The position numbers and the translations under genes are program-made. Below the pieces are notes generated by a model, which was not told the DNA's origin, searched no databases, and saw only the letters and a program-made list of their open reading frames with translations. Shown here in pieces: positions 41,524 through 50,517 of a DNA stretch of 64,000 nucleotides; positions within the stretch are counted from its first letter, which is position 1, and each line of letters begins with the position of its first letter. The DNA comes from Betaproteobacteria bacterium (GTDB lineage: Bacteria > Pseudomonadota > Gammaproteobacteria > Burkholderiales > Usitatibacteraceae). The stretch spans positions 124,001 to 188,000 of the forward strand of contig JADJMI010000005.1 of assembly GCA_016709665.1 (NCBI GenBank). The letters are read 5' to 3'.

Positions 41524-42371
41524 ACCCCGTGAACGAGACCCTCGCCATGAACGCCGTTCCGACGCCACTCGCGTTTCCCCCCGCGAACGAACCCGCGGCG
41601 CCGGAGCCCTCGGCCCGCAAGGCCCACGTCACCATCCGCGGCCTCACCAAGCGCTTCGGCGACCAGTCGCTCTACGAGAACTTCGACCTCGACCTGCCGC
41701 GCGGCCGGGTGGTCACCTTCTTCGGCCCCAACGGATGCGGCAAGTCGACGCTCATCAACATGATCTGCGGCCTCATCCCGATGGACGCGGGCGAGGTCCT
41801 CTTCGACGGCAAGACGCGCGAGGAGACGACGATCGGCTACGTCTTCCAGAACTACCGCGACGCGCTCTTCCCGTGGAAGAAGGCGGCGGACAACATCCAG
41901 TACCCGCTTCGCCTGCGCGGCGTGCCGAAAGCGGATGCGCGTCGCCGCGTCGAGGAGCTGGTGGCGGAGTTCGAGGTGAAGTTCGACCTGAACCGCTATC
42001 CGTGGGAGCTCTCCGGCGGCCAGCAGCAGCTCGTGTCGATCATGCGCGCCCTCGCGCCGCGCCCGGAGGTCGTGTTCCTGGACGAGCCCTTCTCGGCGCT
42101 CGACTACGAGGCGACGCTCTCCATCCGCGAGCGCCTGCAGGCGACCTTCATGCGCAGCGGCGTGACGACGGTGATCGTCTCGCACGACCTCGAGGAAGCG
42201 GTGTATCTCGCCGACGAGGTGTTCCTGCTCACCAAGCGCCCCACGCGCGTCGCCGAAGTGGTCGATGTCGGCCTCGCGCGCCCCCGCGGCGTGCAGACCC
42301 TCTCCCAACCCGACTTCGTGCGAACCCGCGCCCATTGCCTGGAAGTGTTCCAGCGCGAAGTGCGCCGCTGA
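41520..42371 (+). CDS. NitT/TauT-type ABC transporter ATPase
   Basis: A 283-residue nucleotide-binding subunit with a ~35-residue disordered N-terminus. Walker A is GPNGCGKST, the Q-loop region is VFQNYRDALFPW, the signature LSGGQQQLVSIMRAL and Walker B VVFLDEPFSALD. The family (SsuB, NrtD) powers uptake of nitrate, sulfonates, pyrimidine or aminopyrimidine compounds. The GTG at 41520 overlaps the atzF stop (GTGA), favouring coupled translation; an ATG at 41547 is an alternative. Confidence 0.9.
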   Translation: MNPVNETLAMNAVPTPLAFPPANEPAAPEPSARKAHVTIRGLTKRFGDQSLYENFDLDLPRGRVVTFFGPNGCGKSTLINMICGLIPMDAGEVLFDGKTREETTIGYVFQNYRDALFPWKKAADNIQYPLRLRGVPKADARRRVEELVAEFEVKFDLNRYPWELSGGQQQLVSIMRALAPRPEVVFLDEPFSALDYEATLSIRERLQATFMRSGVTTVIVSHDLEEAVYLADEVFLLTKRPTRVAEVVDVGLARPRGVQTLSQPDFVRTRAHCLEVFQREVRR

Positions 42372-42384
42372 CCGGAGACTCGCG

Positions 42385-43152
42385 ATGAAACGATTCGAAG
42401 CCACGCTCGCCCGCCTCGTCGTGCTGGTGGGGCCGCTGCTCATCATCGGCCTGTGGTGGGTGGCCGCGGCCGCGAAATGGGTGAGCCCCAAGCTGCTCCC
42501 GGACCCCTGGTCGACCCTGCAGACCCTCTGGACGAGCGTGATGGAGGGCGCGATCTGGGCCGACTTCCGCGGCACGGCCGTGCGCACGCTCTACGCCTTC
42601 GCCATCGCCGCTGTCGCGGGCATCCCCGCGGGCATCGTGCTGGGGGCCAACCGCACCATCTACCGCTCGGTGGAGTTCGCGATCGACTTCTTCCGCTCCA
42701 CGCCCGCCACGGCGATGTTCCCGCTCTTCCTGCTGGTGTTCGGCATCGGCGAGTTCTCGCAGGTGGCGGTGGCGGCCTTCGCCGCGTGGCTCGTCATCCT
42801 CTTCAACGTCGCCTACGGCGTCATGAACGCGCGCCAGACGCGGATCCTCGCCGCCCGGGTGATGGGCGCGACGACCGGGCAGGTCTTCCGTCACGTGATG
42901 TTCTTCGAGTCGCTGCCGCAGACCTTCGTGGGGCTGCGCGTGGGCGTCTCGATGGCCCTGGTGGTGATCATCGTGGCCGAGATGTTCATCGGCTCGTCGA
43001 ACGGCATGGGCCGCCGGATCATCGACGCCCAGCAGGTCTTCGACCTGGCGCAGATGTACGCCTCCATCCTCGTCACCGGCGTGCTCGGTTACGGCCTCAA
43101 CGTGTTCTTCCTCGCCCTCGAACGCCACTTCGTCCGCTGGTCGGGCAAGTGA
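42385..43152 (+). CDS. NitT/TauT-type ABC transporter permease
   Basis: A 255-residue inner-membrane protein with about six hydrophobic segments of the SsuC/TauC type. The EAA coupling loop is recognisable around RVMGATTGQVFRHVMFFESLPQTFVGLRVG. The ATG at 42385 (MKRFEATLARL) gives the usual short cytoplasmic N-terminus and lies 13 bases after the ATPase gene. Confidence 0.9.
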   Translation: MKRFEATLARLVVLVGPLLIIGLWWVAAAAKWVSPKLLPDPWSTLQTLWTSVMEGAIWADFRGTAVRTLYAFAIAAVAGIPAGIVLGANRTIYRSVEFAIDFFRSTPATAMFPLFLLVFGIGEFSQVAVAAFAAWLVILFNVAYGVMNARQTRILAARVMGATTGQVFRHVMFFESLPQTFVGLRVGVSMALVVIIVAEMFIGSSNGMGRRIIDAQQVFDLAQMYASILVTGVLGYGLNVFFLALERHFVRWSGK

Positions 43153-43186
43153 CCTCGCCCCATCCCCCCAAGCCAAGGAGCCTTCC

Positions 43187-44164
43187 ATGAAAACCCGCAT
43201 CGCCGCCGCCGTCCTTCTCGCCTGCCTGCCGTTCGCGGCCAGCGCGCAGAAGAAGGAGAAGGTCGTCGCCTCGTGGCTGCCCATCATGCAGACCATGGCC
43301 TATTACGTCGCGCTCGAGGAGAAGCTCTTCGAGAAGGCCGGCATCGAGATCGAGTCGGTGAAGTTCCAGAACCCCAACCAGATCATCGATTCGCTCGTCT
43401 CCGGCCAGGCCGACTTCGGGCCGCCCGGCGCGGCGGCGGGCATCGCGATGCTCGCCGAGTCGCGCTATCCGGGCACCTTCAAGGTCTTCGGCCTGCAGGG
43501 CGGGGGCATCAAGGTGAACCTCGTCAACGACGGCCTCATCGTGAAGAACGATTCCACCATCGCCTCGTTCAAGGACCTGAAGGGCAAGAGCCTGGGCCAC
43601 CTGCCCGGCATCCAGTGGCGGACGATCTCGCGACACGTGGTGCGCGCCAACGGGCTGGACCCGGACAAGGACGTGCGCCTGCAGGAGATCGCGGTTGGCC
43701 TGCAGGTGCCCTCGGTGGTCGCCGGCACGGTGGACGCCACGCTCTCGCTCGAGCCGGTGGGCTCCATCGCCGTCGCCTCGAAGGAGGCCAAGCGCGCGAT
43801 GACGAACCCGGTGGCGATGTTCATCGCGGACCCGTTCTACTCGGGCGTCTCCGTGCTCACCGCCAAGTTCATCAAGGAGCGCCCGCAGGTGGCGAAGAAG
43901 GTGGTCGAGGTGCTCGACGAGGCGACGAAGCTCGCCATGAACGATTTCGAGAAGTACCGCGCCATCCTGCCCAAGTACACGGCCATCAAGCCCGAGCAGG
44001 TGGGCATCGTCGCCAAGCCCTACCTGCGCGCGTGGAAGGACCTGAACGAGGCCGACATCAAGTCCTACCAGGCGCTCGTCGACGTCTTCCACAAGGAAGC
44101 CGTGCTGAAGGAGCGCATGGACGTGAAGGCCGTCCTCTTGAAGCCCGCTGACTTCGGCAAGTAG
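43187..44164 (+). CDS. NitT/TauT-type ABC transporter substrate-binding protein
   Basis: A 325-residue periplasmic receptor with a signal peptide (residues 1-20, cleavage after ASA). The mature domain begins KVVASWLPIMQTMAYYVALEEKLFEKAGIEIE, the standard opening of the SsuA/THI5-like family. ASFKDLKGKSLGH marks the hinge. The ligand is probably a ureido, amide or nitrile compound given the flanking atzF and nitrilase genes. It follows the permease by 34 bases. Confidence 0.9.
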   Translation: MKTRIAAAVLLACLPFAASAQKKEKVVASWLPIMQTMAYYVALEEKLFEKAGIEIESVKFQNPNQIIDSLVSGQADFGPPGAAAGIAMLAESRYPGTFKVFGLQGGGIKVNLVNDGLIVKNDSTIASFKDLKGKSLGHLPGIQWRTISRHVVRANGLDPDKDVRLQEIAVGLQVPSVVAGTVDATLSLEPVGSIAVASKEAKRAMTNPVAMFIADPFYSGVSVLTAKFIKERPQVAKKVVEVLDEATKLAMNDFEKYRAILPKYTAIKPEQVGIVAKPYLRAWKDLNEADIKSYQALVDVFHKEAVLKERMDVKAVLLKPADFGK

Positions 44165-44183
44165 GCGATCCGCGGAGACCGAC

Positions 44184-45866
44184 ATGACCCAACCGTACCA
44201 GGCCGCCGTCGTCCAGACGCTCGCGAAGCTCGGCGACATCGACGCCAACATCGCGCTGCTGCGCGACTACACGCGGGAGGCCGTCCGCCAGGGCGCGAAG
44301 CTCGTGGTGTTCCCCGAATGCATGAACACAGGCTATCTGTTCGATTCGGCCGGGTACTGCGAAGCCGTCGCCGAGACCGTCGACGGGCCATTCGTGAACG
44401 CGATGGCGGATCTCGCGAAGCAATACGGCCTGCACATCGCGAGCGGCGTGACCGAGCGCGACGCGCCGAGCGGCAAGATCTACAACTCCGGCGTGCTCAT
44501 CGGCCCGAAGGGCGACCTGCTCGTGCATTACCAGAAGCAGTTCCTCGCCACCCACGACCAGAACTGGTTCGAGTTCGGCGTGCGCGGCTGCCCGGTGGCG
44601 GACACGGAGCTCGGCCGCATCGGGCTGCTCATCTGCTTCGACGGGCGCATCCCGGAGATCGCGCGCTGCCTCGCGCTGCAGGGTGCGGAGGTGGTCGTCG
44701 ACATGGCCAATTTCTTCGCCATGGACCAGGCGGAGATGTGGGTGCCCGCGCGGGCCTTCGAGAACGGCGTCTACTTCGTGGCCGCGACCAAGGCCGGCGT
44801 CGAACGCAGCATCTACTACCCGGGCGGCAGCACGATCGCCGCGCCCACGGGCGAGGTGCTCGCGCGCATGCCCTACGATCGCCACGGCGTCGCGAGCGCG
44901 CGCATCGATCCGGCTTCCGCCCGCGCCAAGGGATGGCTCGGCGGTGGCGACCGATTCCGCGACCGGCGCGTGGACGCCTATGGATTGCTCGCGAAGCCCT
45001 TCGCCGGTTCGCCCGCCGCTCGCGCCCTGGAAGAACCGCTGGTGCCCGAGAAAAGCGTGACCAAGGTCGCGGCCGTGCAGGCCCACGCGACGCCCGCCGA
45101 CCCGGCGGGGCGCGAAGCCCTGGAGATGGCGGACCATACGGCCAAGCTCGGCGCGCAGCTCATCGTGCTGCCGCTGCACGCCAACAGTCCCACGTGGGCG
45201 CCCGACGCCACGGAGGCCAGGGCGGCGGCGAGCAAGTCGGCCGCGGTGTCGGCCGAGGCCGCGCGCATCGCGAAGCAGTACGGCCGCCATGTCGTCCTCC
45301 CGCTCATCGTCGAGACGGGCGCGTCCCTCGCCATCGAGGCGCATCTCATCGGCCCGGAAGGCACGGTCGTCGGACGGTACCGTCAGGTGCACACGCACCC
45401 GGTCCTCGAATCGTGGGCCCTTCCCGGCGATGCGTTTCCCGTCTTCGACACGCCGGTCGGCCGCATCGGCATGCTCCTGGGTTACGACGGGCTGTTTCCC
45501 GAAAGCGCACGCCTGCTGGCTCTCGCGGGCGCGGACATCGTCGCGTACGCGAGCGCCTGGCAGCATCGCTTCGAAAGGGAGCTGCTCGCGGTGCCCAAGG
45601 CCGAGGACAACCGCGTGTACGTGGTGTGCGCGAACCGGAACGATTCGCCGTATCCCGGCGGTTCATTCGTGATCCCGCCCAACGGCTTCCCGCACTGGGA
45701 CGTGAACGTCTCGGCGCCGCCCGTGGGTCGCGTCGGCGCGGTCATGCCGACCTTCGCGCACCTCGCCCTTTCGCGCGAGAAGTTGATGATCCCGAAGGTG
45801 GACATGCTGCGCAACCGCCTCGTGCAGACCTACGCTCCCCTCGTGGCGACGGCGAAGGCCGCCTGA
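44184..45866 (+). CDS. Double nitrilase-superfamily protein with an inactive second domain
   Basis: A 560-residue fusion of two carbon-nitrogen hydrolase domains. Domain 1 (residues 1 to ~290) keeps the Glu45-Lys118-Cys151 triad (FPECMNTGY, HYQKQFL, LICFDGRIPE). Domain 2 (from ~292) has the same fold but Leu331, Gln401 and Gly433 at these positions (VLPLHANS, RYRQVHTH, LLGYDGLFPE), so it cannot be catalytic and may be structural or regulatory. Family reactions are hydrolysis of nitriles, amides or carbamoyl groups. It closes the atzF transporter operon and may release the ureido or allophanate precursor. Confidence 0.88.
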   Translation: MTQPYQAAVVQTLAKLGDIDANIALLRDYTREAVRQGAKLVVFPECMNTGYLFDSAGYCEAVAETVDGPFVNAMADLAKQYGLHIASGVTERDAPSGKIYNSGVLIGPKGDLLVHYQKQFLATHDQNWFEFGVRGCPVADTELGRIGLLICFDGRIPEIARCLALQGAEVVVDMANFFAMDQAEMWVPARAFENGVYFVAATKAGVERSIYYPGGSTIAAPTGEVLARMPYDRHGVASARIDPASARAKGWLGGGDRFRDRRVDAYGLLAKPFAGSPAARALEEPLVPEKSVTKVAAVQAHATPADPAGREALEMADHTAKLGAQLIVLPLHANSPTWAPDATEARAAASKSAAVSAEAARIAKQYGRHVVLPLIVETGASLAIEAHLIGPEGTVVGRYRQVHTHPVLESWALPGDAFPVFDTPVGRIGMLLGYDGLFPESARLLALAGADIVAYASAWQHRFERELLAVPKAEDNRVYVVCANRNDSPYPGGSFVIPPNGFPHWDVNVSAPPVGRVGAVMPTFAHLALSREKLMIPKVDMLRNRLVQTYAPLVATAKAA

Positions 45867-45877
45867 TCCGCAAGACC

Positions 45878-45938
45878 GGGGACAGGTGTAATCGGGGACA
45901 GGTGAAAAATTCACCTGTCCCCGATTACACCTGCCCCC
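45878..45938. repeat. GGGGACAGGTGAA-type palindromic repeat, copy 2 (29-bp arms)
   Basis: Left arm 45878-45906 and right arm 45910-45938 are 29 bases each with a single mismatch and an AAA loop. The unit is a doubled GGGGACAGGTG motif. It sits between the convergent double-nitrilase and ppc stop codons and should act as a bidirectional terminator. It is the longer sibling of 38745-38798; together they bracket the GntR-atzF-nitrilase operon. No transposase is present in the window. Confidence 0.8.
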
Positions 45939-45941
45939 ACT

Positions 45942-48692
45942 TCAGCCGGAATTCCGGAGTCCCGCCGCCAGCCCGTTGATGGTGAGGTGGATGCCGCGCT
46001 TCACGCGTTCCTCCGCGTCACCCGCCCGGTAGCGCTTGAGGAGCTCCACCTGCACGTGGTTGAGCGGGTCGAGGTACGGGAAGCGGTTGCGGATGGATCG
46101 CGCGAGCGTCGGGTTGGTCTCGAGGAATCCGCGCGCCTTCGTGATGCCGAAGTAGGCCTTCACGGTAAGGTCGAGCTCGCGCCGGATGCGCCCGAAGATC
46201 TCGTCGGCGAGCTTCGGGTCGTCCACCAGGTCCTTGTAGCGCGCGGCGACCGCGAGATCCGCCTTGGCGAGCAGCATCTCCAGGTTGGAAAGCATGGCGC
46301 GGAAGAAGGGCCATTCCTGCCACATCTCGGCGAGGAGCGCGTAGCCGGCCTCGTCGTGCTTCGCGAGGAAGGCCTCGACCGCGCTGCCCAGCCCGTACCA
46401 GCCCGGCAGCATCACGCGGCACTGCGCCCACGAGAAGACCCAGGGGATCGCGCGCAGGTCCTCGATGCGCAGGGAGGGCTTGCGGGAAGCCGGTCGCGAT
46501 CCGATGTTGAGCTCCGCGATCTCGCGCACGGGCGTGGATCCCCGGAAGTACTCGACGAAGCCTGGCGTCTCGTAGACGAGGCTTCGGTAGGCCCGGAAGG
46601 CCGACCCGGAAATCTCCTCCATCGCCGCGTGGTAGGCGGCGTGCGTCTCCCGCGGGGCCTCGTCGATCGTCGCGCGCACCGTGGCGGCCACGAGGGCCTC
46701 GAGGTTGCGCCGCCCGATCTCCCGGTTGGCGTACTTGCTCGCGATGACCTCGCCCTGCTCCGTGAGGCGCAGCTCGCCCTGCACGCTGCCCGGGGGCTGC
46801 GCGAGGATGGCTTCGTACGAGGGCCCGCCGCCGCGGCCCACGGTGCCGCCGCGGCCGTGGAAGAAGCGAAGGCGCACGCCCGCCTCGCCGAAGACCTCCA
46901 CCAGCCGCGTCTCGGCCTTGTAGAGCTCCCAGTTGGAGGTGACGTAGCCGCCGTCCTTGTTGCTGTCCGAATAGCCGAGCATCACCTCCTGCGCGCCGCC
47001 CAGCGACGCGACGATCGACCGCGCCTCCGGCAGCGCGAACCAGGATCGCATCGTCGCGGGCGCCCGCTGCAGGTCGCCGATGGTCTCGAAGAGCGGGACG
47101 ATCTGCAGGCGCGAGGCGGGCGCCGCGCCCGGCGTGAGGAGCCCGGCCTCCTTCAGCATCACCGCGACCTCGAGCAGGTCGGAGACGCTCTCGGCCTTGG
47201 AAATGACGTACTGGCTCAGGGCATCGGGGCCGTGCGCCGCGAGCACGCGGGCGGCCTCATGGACGATGGCGAGCTCGCCCGCGGCCGTCTCCGAGTAGGT
47301 GGCGAAGGGCGAGCGCAGCAGGCGCGGCGTGGCCAGTTCCGCGCGCAGCAAGGCCACGCGGCCGGCCTCGTCGCGCGCCAGGTAGTCGTCGGCGACGCCC
47401 GCCCCGGCGAGGAGCTCCGCGACGACGCTCTCGTGCACGTCCGCGTTCTGGCGCAGGTCCACGGTGGCGAGGTGGAAGCCGAAGGTGGCCACCGCGCGGC
47501 GCAGCCGCCGCAGGCGCCCCTCGGCGATCATCGCGCAGCGGTCGGCGCGCAGGCTCGCGTCGATGGCGTCCAGGTCGGCGGCGAAGGCGAGGGCGTCCGG
47601 ATAGGGCGCGGCCTGCCCCACGGCGGCGCGGTGCTCGCGCTTGAGCCCCATCTGCGCGGCCGTCGCGGCGAGCCTCGCGAAGACGCCGGTGAGGGCGCGT
47701 CGGTAAGGCTCGTCGGCTCGGTGGGGCGAGCGGTCGGGCGAGGCGTCGGCCAGGGCGAGCAGGGCCCCGCTGGGCCGGGTGAGGAGCTTCGAGATGGGCA
47801 GCTCCGCGCCCAGCGCGTGCACCTCGGCGAAGTAATGGTCGAAGACGATCTCGCCCTGGCGCCGGAAGGCGTGGGCCAGCATCTCGGCGGTGACGAAGGG
47901 GTTGCCGTCGCGATCGCCCCCCACCCAGCTGCCCAGGGCCAGCACCGTCGGCAGCACCGGCCGTCCGCCGGCGCCCGGCAACGCCGCGAGGTGGTCCTCG
48001 AGGTCCGCGTGCAGGCGGGGCACGGCGTCGATGAAGGTGTAGTCGAAGTAGGCCAGCGCGTTCTCGATCTCGTCGCGCACGCCGAGCTTCACCGGCCGCA
48101 GCATGCGCGTGCGCCAGAGCGTGGCGACGCGCCGGCGCAGGTCGTCCTCGGCCGCCGCGCGCTCCTCCGGCAGCAGGTCCGGGTGATCCAGCCGCGCGAG
48201 CCCCTCGGCGATGGCGAGCTGGTTGTCCAGGGTGCTGCGCCGCTGCACCTCGGTGGGGTGCGCGGTGAGCACGGGCGTCACCTTCACGCGCGCGAGGGTT
48301 GCCGCGGCCTCGGCGGCGCCGGTGCCCTTGGCCTCGAGATCGGCGAAGAGCCCCCGGATCGTCGAGGCCAGCGGGGCGGCGCCCGCCAGGCGCATCGCCC
48401 TGCCGCGCCGGATGTGGTGGCGGTCCTCGGCGATGTTGGCGAGGAGCGAGAAGTAGCTGAAGGCGCGCACCACGACCACCATCGAATCGTCCGTGAGGGC
48501 GTCGAGGGTCTCGGCCAGGGACCGGCGCGAGGTCACGTCCTCGAGGCGGCGGCTCGCGACGGCGAGGCGGCGGATGGTCTCGATGAGCTCGAAGGTCGCC
48601 TCGCCCTCGAACTGCCGCAGCGTGTCGCCGAGGATCCGGCCCAGCAGTCGGATGTCGGCCGCGAGCGCGGCTTCCTTGTCGGGGGTGGCCAT
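45942..48692 (-). CDS. ppc: Phosphoenolpyruvate carboxylase
   Basis: A 916-residue cytoplasmic enzyme that carboxylates phosphoenolpyruvate to oxaloacetate and refills the TCA cycle. Catalytic motifs are complete: TAHPTEVQRRS with the essential His, GYSDSNKDGGYV, FFHGRGGTVGRGGGP and the C-terminal LRNSG, where many relatives have RNTG. Length is normal. The gene is monocistronic, downstream of the chemoreceptor gene on the same strand with a 52-base gap. Confidence 0.97.
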   Translation of the reverse strand: MATPDKEAALAADIRLLGRILGDTLRQFEGEATFELIETIRRLAVASRRLEDVTSRRSLAETLDALTDDSMVVVVRAFSYFSLLANIAEDRHHIRRGRAMRLAGAAPLASTIRGLFADLEAKGTGAAEAAATLARVKVTPVLTAHPTEVQRRSTLDNQLAIAEGLARLDHPDLLPEERAAAEDDLRRRVATLWRTRMLRPVKLGVRDEIENALAYFDYTFIDAVPRLHADLEDHLAALPGAGGRPVLPTVLALGSWVGGDRDGNPFVTAEMLAHAFRRQGEIVFDHYFAEVHALGAELPISKLLTRPSGALLALADASPDRSPHRADEPYRRALTGVFARLAATAAQMGLKREHRAAVGQAAPYPDALAFAADLDAIDASLRADRCAMIAEGRLRRLRRAVATFGFHLATVDLRQNADVHESVVAELLAGAGVADDYLARDEAGRVALLRAELATPRLLRSPFATYSETAAGELAIVHEAARVLAAHGPDALSQYVISKAESVSDLLEVAVMLKEAGLLTPGAAPASRLQIVPLFETIGDLQRAPATMRSWFALPEARSIVASLGGAQEVMLGYSDSNKDGGYVTSNWELYKAETRLVEVFGEAGVRLRFFHGRGGTVGRGGGPSYEAILAQPPGSVQGELRLTEQGEVIASKYANREIGRRNLEALVAATVRATIDEAPRETHAAYHAAMEEISGSAFRAYRSLVYETPGFVEYFRGSTPVREIAELNIGSRPASRKPSLRIEDLRAIPWVFSWAQCRVMLPGWYGLGSAVEAFLAKHDEAGYALLAEMWQEWPFFRAMLSNLEMLLAKADLAVAARYKDLVDDPKLADEIFGRIRRELDLTVKAYFGITKARGFLETNPTLARSIRNRFPYLDPLNHVQVELLKRYRAGDAEERVKRGIHLTINGLAAGLRNSG

Positions 48693-48744
48693 GGCGGAAG
48701 CATCCCCGAATCGGGATGCGCCCGCAACACGAATGCCGCGCGGA

Positions 48745-50307
48745 TCAGTGCGACGCGGTGTAGAGCACGCCGACCGCGGCCGCGAGCCGCGCGGCGCGAT
48801 GGCGAAGCTCGGAGGCGGAGGCCGCCGATTCCTCCACGCGCGCGGCGTTGCTCTGCGTGACCTCGTCGAGCTGCGAGACGGCGCCGTTGATCTGGCCGAT
48901 GCTCTCGGCCTGCTGCCGGGCGTCGTCGGCGATGTCGTTGATGAGCGTCTGCACGCCCTGCACCTGGCCCACGATGTGGGACATCGCGAGGTGCGCGTCC
49001 TTCACGATGAGCGCGCCCCGGTCGACCTGCTCGACGGATTCGCGGATGAGCTCGTGGATCTCCTTCGAGGCGCCGGCGGCGCGACCGGCGAGCGCGCGCA
49101 CCTCGCTCGCGACGACCGCGAAGCCGCGGCCCTGCTCGCCCGCGCGCGCCGCTTCCACGGCGGCGTTGAGCGCGAGGAGGTTCGTCTGGAACGCGATGCC
49201 GTCGATGACGCTCACGATATCGGCGATCTTGCGGCTGTTGGCGGTGATGCCGTCCATGGTGGCGGAGACGCGGGCGATGGCCTCGCCGCCCTTGTCGGCT
49301 GCCGACGAGGCGGTGCCGGCCGCGTCGTGGGCCTGGCGGGCGCTGTCGGCGCTGTGCTTCACCGTCTCCGAGATCTCGTGCATGGTGGCCGAGGTCTGCT
49401 CGAGGTTGGCGGCCTGCTGCTCGGTGCGCGAGGACATCTCCTGGCTGCCGGCGTCCAGCTCCGCGGCGGCGCGCGTCACGTGCTCGATGCCGTGCCACGC
49501 GTCGTCGATGACGCCGAGCGTCTTGGAATTGAGCTGGTTCAGGAAGCGCGCGAGGCGCCGGATGGCCTCGTCGCCCTCGGCCGGCAGCTTCTGGCGCAGG
49601 TCGCCCGCCAGGAGCTTGGTGCAGGCGCCGACCATGTGGTCGATGGGGCTCGCGATCATGCGCGTGAGGTAGGCGCCGACCGCGAGGGCGGTGGCGACCC
49701 CGATGGCGGCCCCGGCCCACGCGATCGATGCGGCGTGCGCGGGAAGGAGCGCGGCAACGAGGGGCGGGGCGACGAAGAGCGCGGCGAGCAGCGTGGCGAC
49801 GAGCCAGCTCCTCACGGTGAAGGGCATGCGCAGGGTGGCGCCCAGGAGGCCGCGCACGCCGGTGCGCACGAGCTCCCCGCCCCGGAGCTGCCAGTCGCCC
49901 AGAGCGCCTTCCCGCATGCGCCGGTAGAGCGCCTCGGCCTTGTCGATTTCCTCGCGGGAGGGCTTCACGCGGACGGAGACGTAGCCCGCGACGGCGCCGT
50001 TCTTCACGATCGGCGTCACGTTGGCGTGCACCCAGTAGAACCGGCCGTCCTTGCGGCGGTTCTTCACGAAGCCCGTCCAGGGCTCTCCCGCCTGGATCGT
50101 GGCCCACATGTCCGCGAACGCGGCCTTGGGCATGTCGGGGTGGCGCACCAGGTTCTGGGGCTTGCCCATCACCTCCTCGAGCGAATAGCCGGAGGTGCGC
50201 AGGAATCCCTCGTTGGCGAAGGTGATGTAGCTCTTGGCGTCCGTCGAGGTGATGATCACCTCGCCGTCGTGGAGGGCGAACTCCTCCGTCTCGTGGGTCG
50301 TGGCCAT
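48745..50307 (-). CDS. Aer-like PAS-containing methyl-accepting chemotaxis protein
   Basis: A 520-residue receptor. The N-terminal PAS domain (about residues 10-120) has the Aer-type segments GKPQNLVRHPDMPKAAFADMW and WTGFVKNRRKDGRFYWV, suggesting FAD-based redox or oxygen sensing. Two adjacent hydrophobic segments near 165-215 form a membrane hairpin with almost no periplasmic part. A HAMP-like region and the signalling domain follow, with the hairpin tip IDGIAFQTNLLALNAAVEAA and AGEQGRGFAVVASEVRALA. The start at 50307 is chosen for the PAS boundary. Promoter signals upstream fit a chemotaxis gene. Confidence 0.9.
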   Translation of the reverse strand: MATTHETEEFALHDGEVIITSTDAKSYITFANEGFLRTSGYSLEEVMGKPQNLVRHPDMPKAAFADMWATIQAGEPWTGFVKNRRKDGRFYWVHANVTPIVKNGAVAGYVSVRVKPSREEIDKAEALYRRMREGALGDWQLRGGELVRTGVRGLLGATLRMPFTVRSWLVATLLAALFVAPPLVAALLPAHAASIAWAGAAIGVATALAVGAYLTRMIASPIDHMVGACTKLLAGDLRQKLPAEGDEAIRRLARFLNQLNSKTLGVIDDAWHGIEHVTRAAAELDAGSQEMSSRTEQQAANLEQTSATMHEISETVKHSADSARQAHDAAGTASSAADKGGEAIARVSATMDGITANSRKIADIVSVIDGIAFQTNLLALNAAVEAARAGEQGRGFAVVASEVRALAGRAAGASKEIHELIRESVEQVDRGALIVKDAHLAMSHIVGQVQGVQTLINDIADDARQQAESIGQINGAVSQLDEVTQSNAARVEESAASASELRHRAARLAAAVGVLYTASH

Positions 50308-50373
50308 GGTCTTGTTCTCTTTCGGTGAAAAGTGCATCCCGGCCGCCTCTTCGGGCAGGCCCATGCGATTCAA

Positions 50374-50400
50374 TCAACGGCAGCGTGGCCGTCAACTTCA
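50374..50400 (-). promoter_or_regulatory. Putative sigma-28 (FliA) promoter of the chemoreceptor gene
   Basis: On the minus strand TGAAGTTG (50400-50393) and GCCGTTGA (50381-50374) are separated by exactly 11 bases. The FliA consensus is TAAAGTTT-N11-GCCGATAA, so each half matches at six of eight positions. The start codon lies about 60 bases downstream. The -35 overlaps an inverted repeat CGTCAACT-TC-AGTTGACG (50390-50407). Confidence 0.6.
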
Positions 50401-50418
50401 GTTGACGACCGGAAATAT

Positions 50419-50432
50419 TTGACGCGGATCAA
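50419..50432. promoter_or_regulatory. FNR/Anr-like box upstream of the Aer-like receptor
   Basis: TTGACGCGGATCAA matches TTGAT-N4-ATCAA at nine of ten positions. It lies about 20 bases upstream of the sigma-28-like -35 element on the minus strand and about 90 bases before the HMG-CoA lyase start on the plus strand. Oxygen control of an aerotaxis receptor would be logical. Confidence 0.45.
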
Positions 50433-50517
50433 GCGGCCGGGCCGGCCGGCGGCGCGGTTTGCCCCCCGGACGGTGGCAATCCGGGCGCGCGGCCGCCCGC
50501 GATAGAATGTCGGGGCC

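Noticed and set aside
45663..45914. Minus-strand frame starting in the palindromic repeat
   Set aside because: It is the antisense of the double nitrilase and begins within the hairpin; no independent support.
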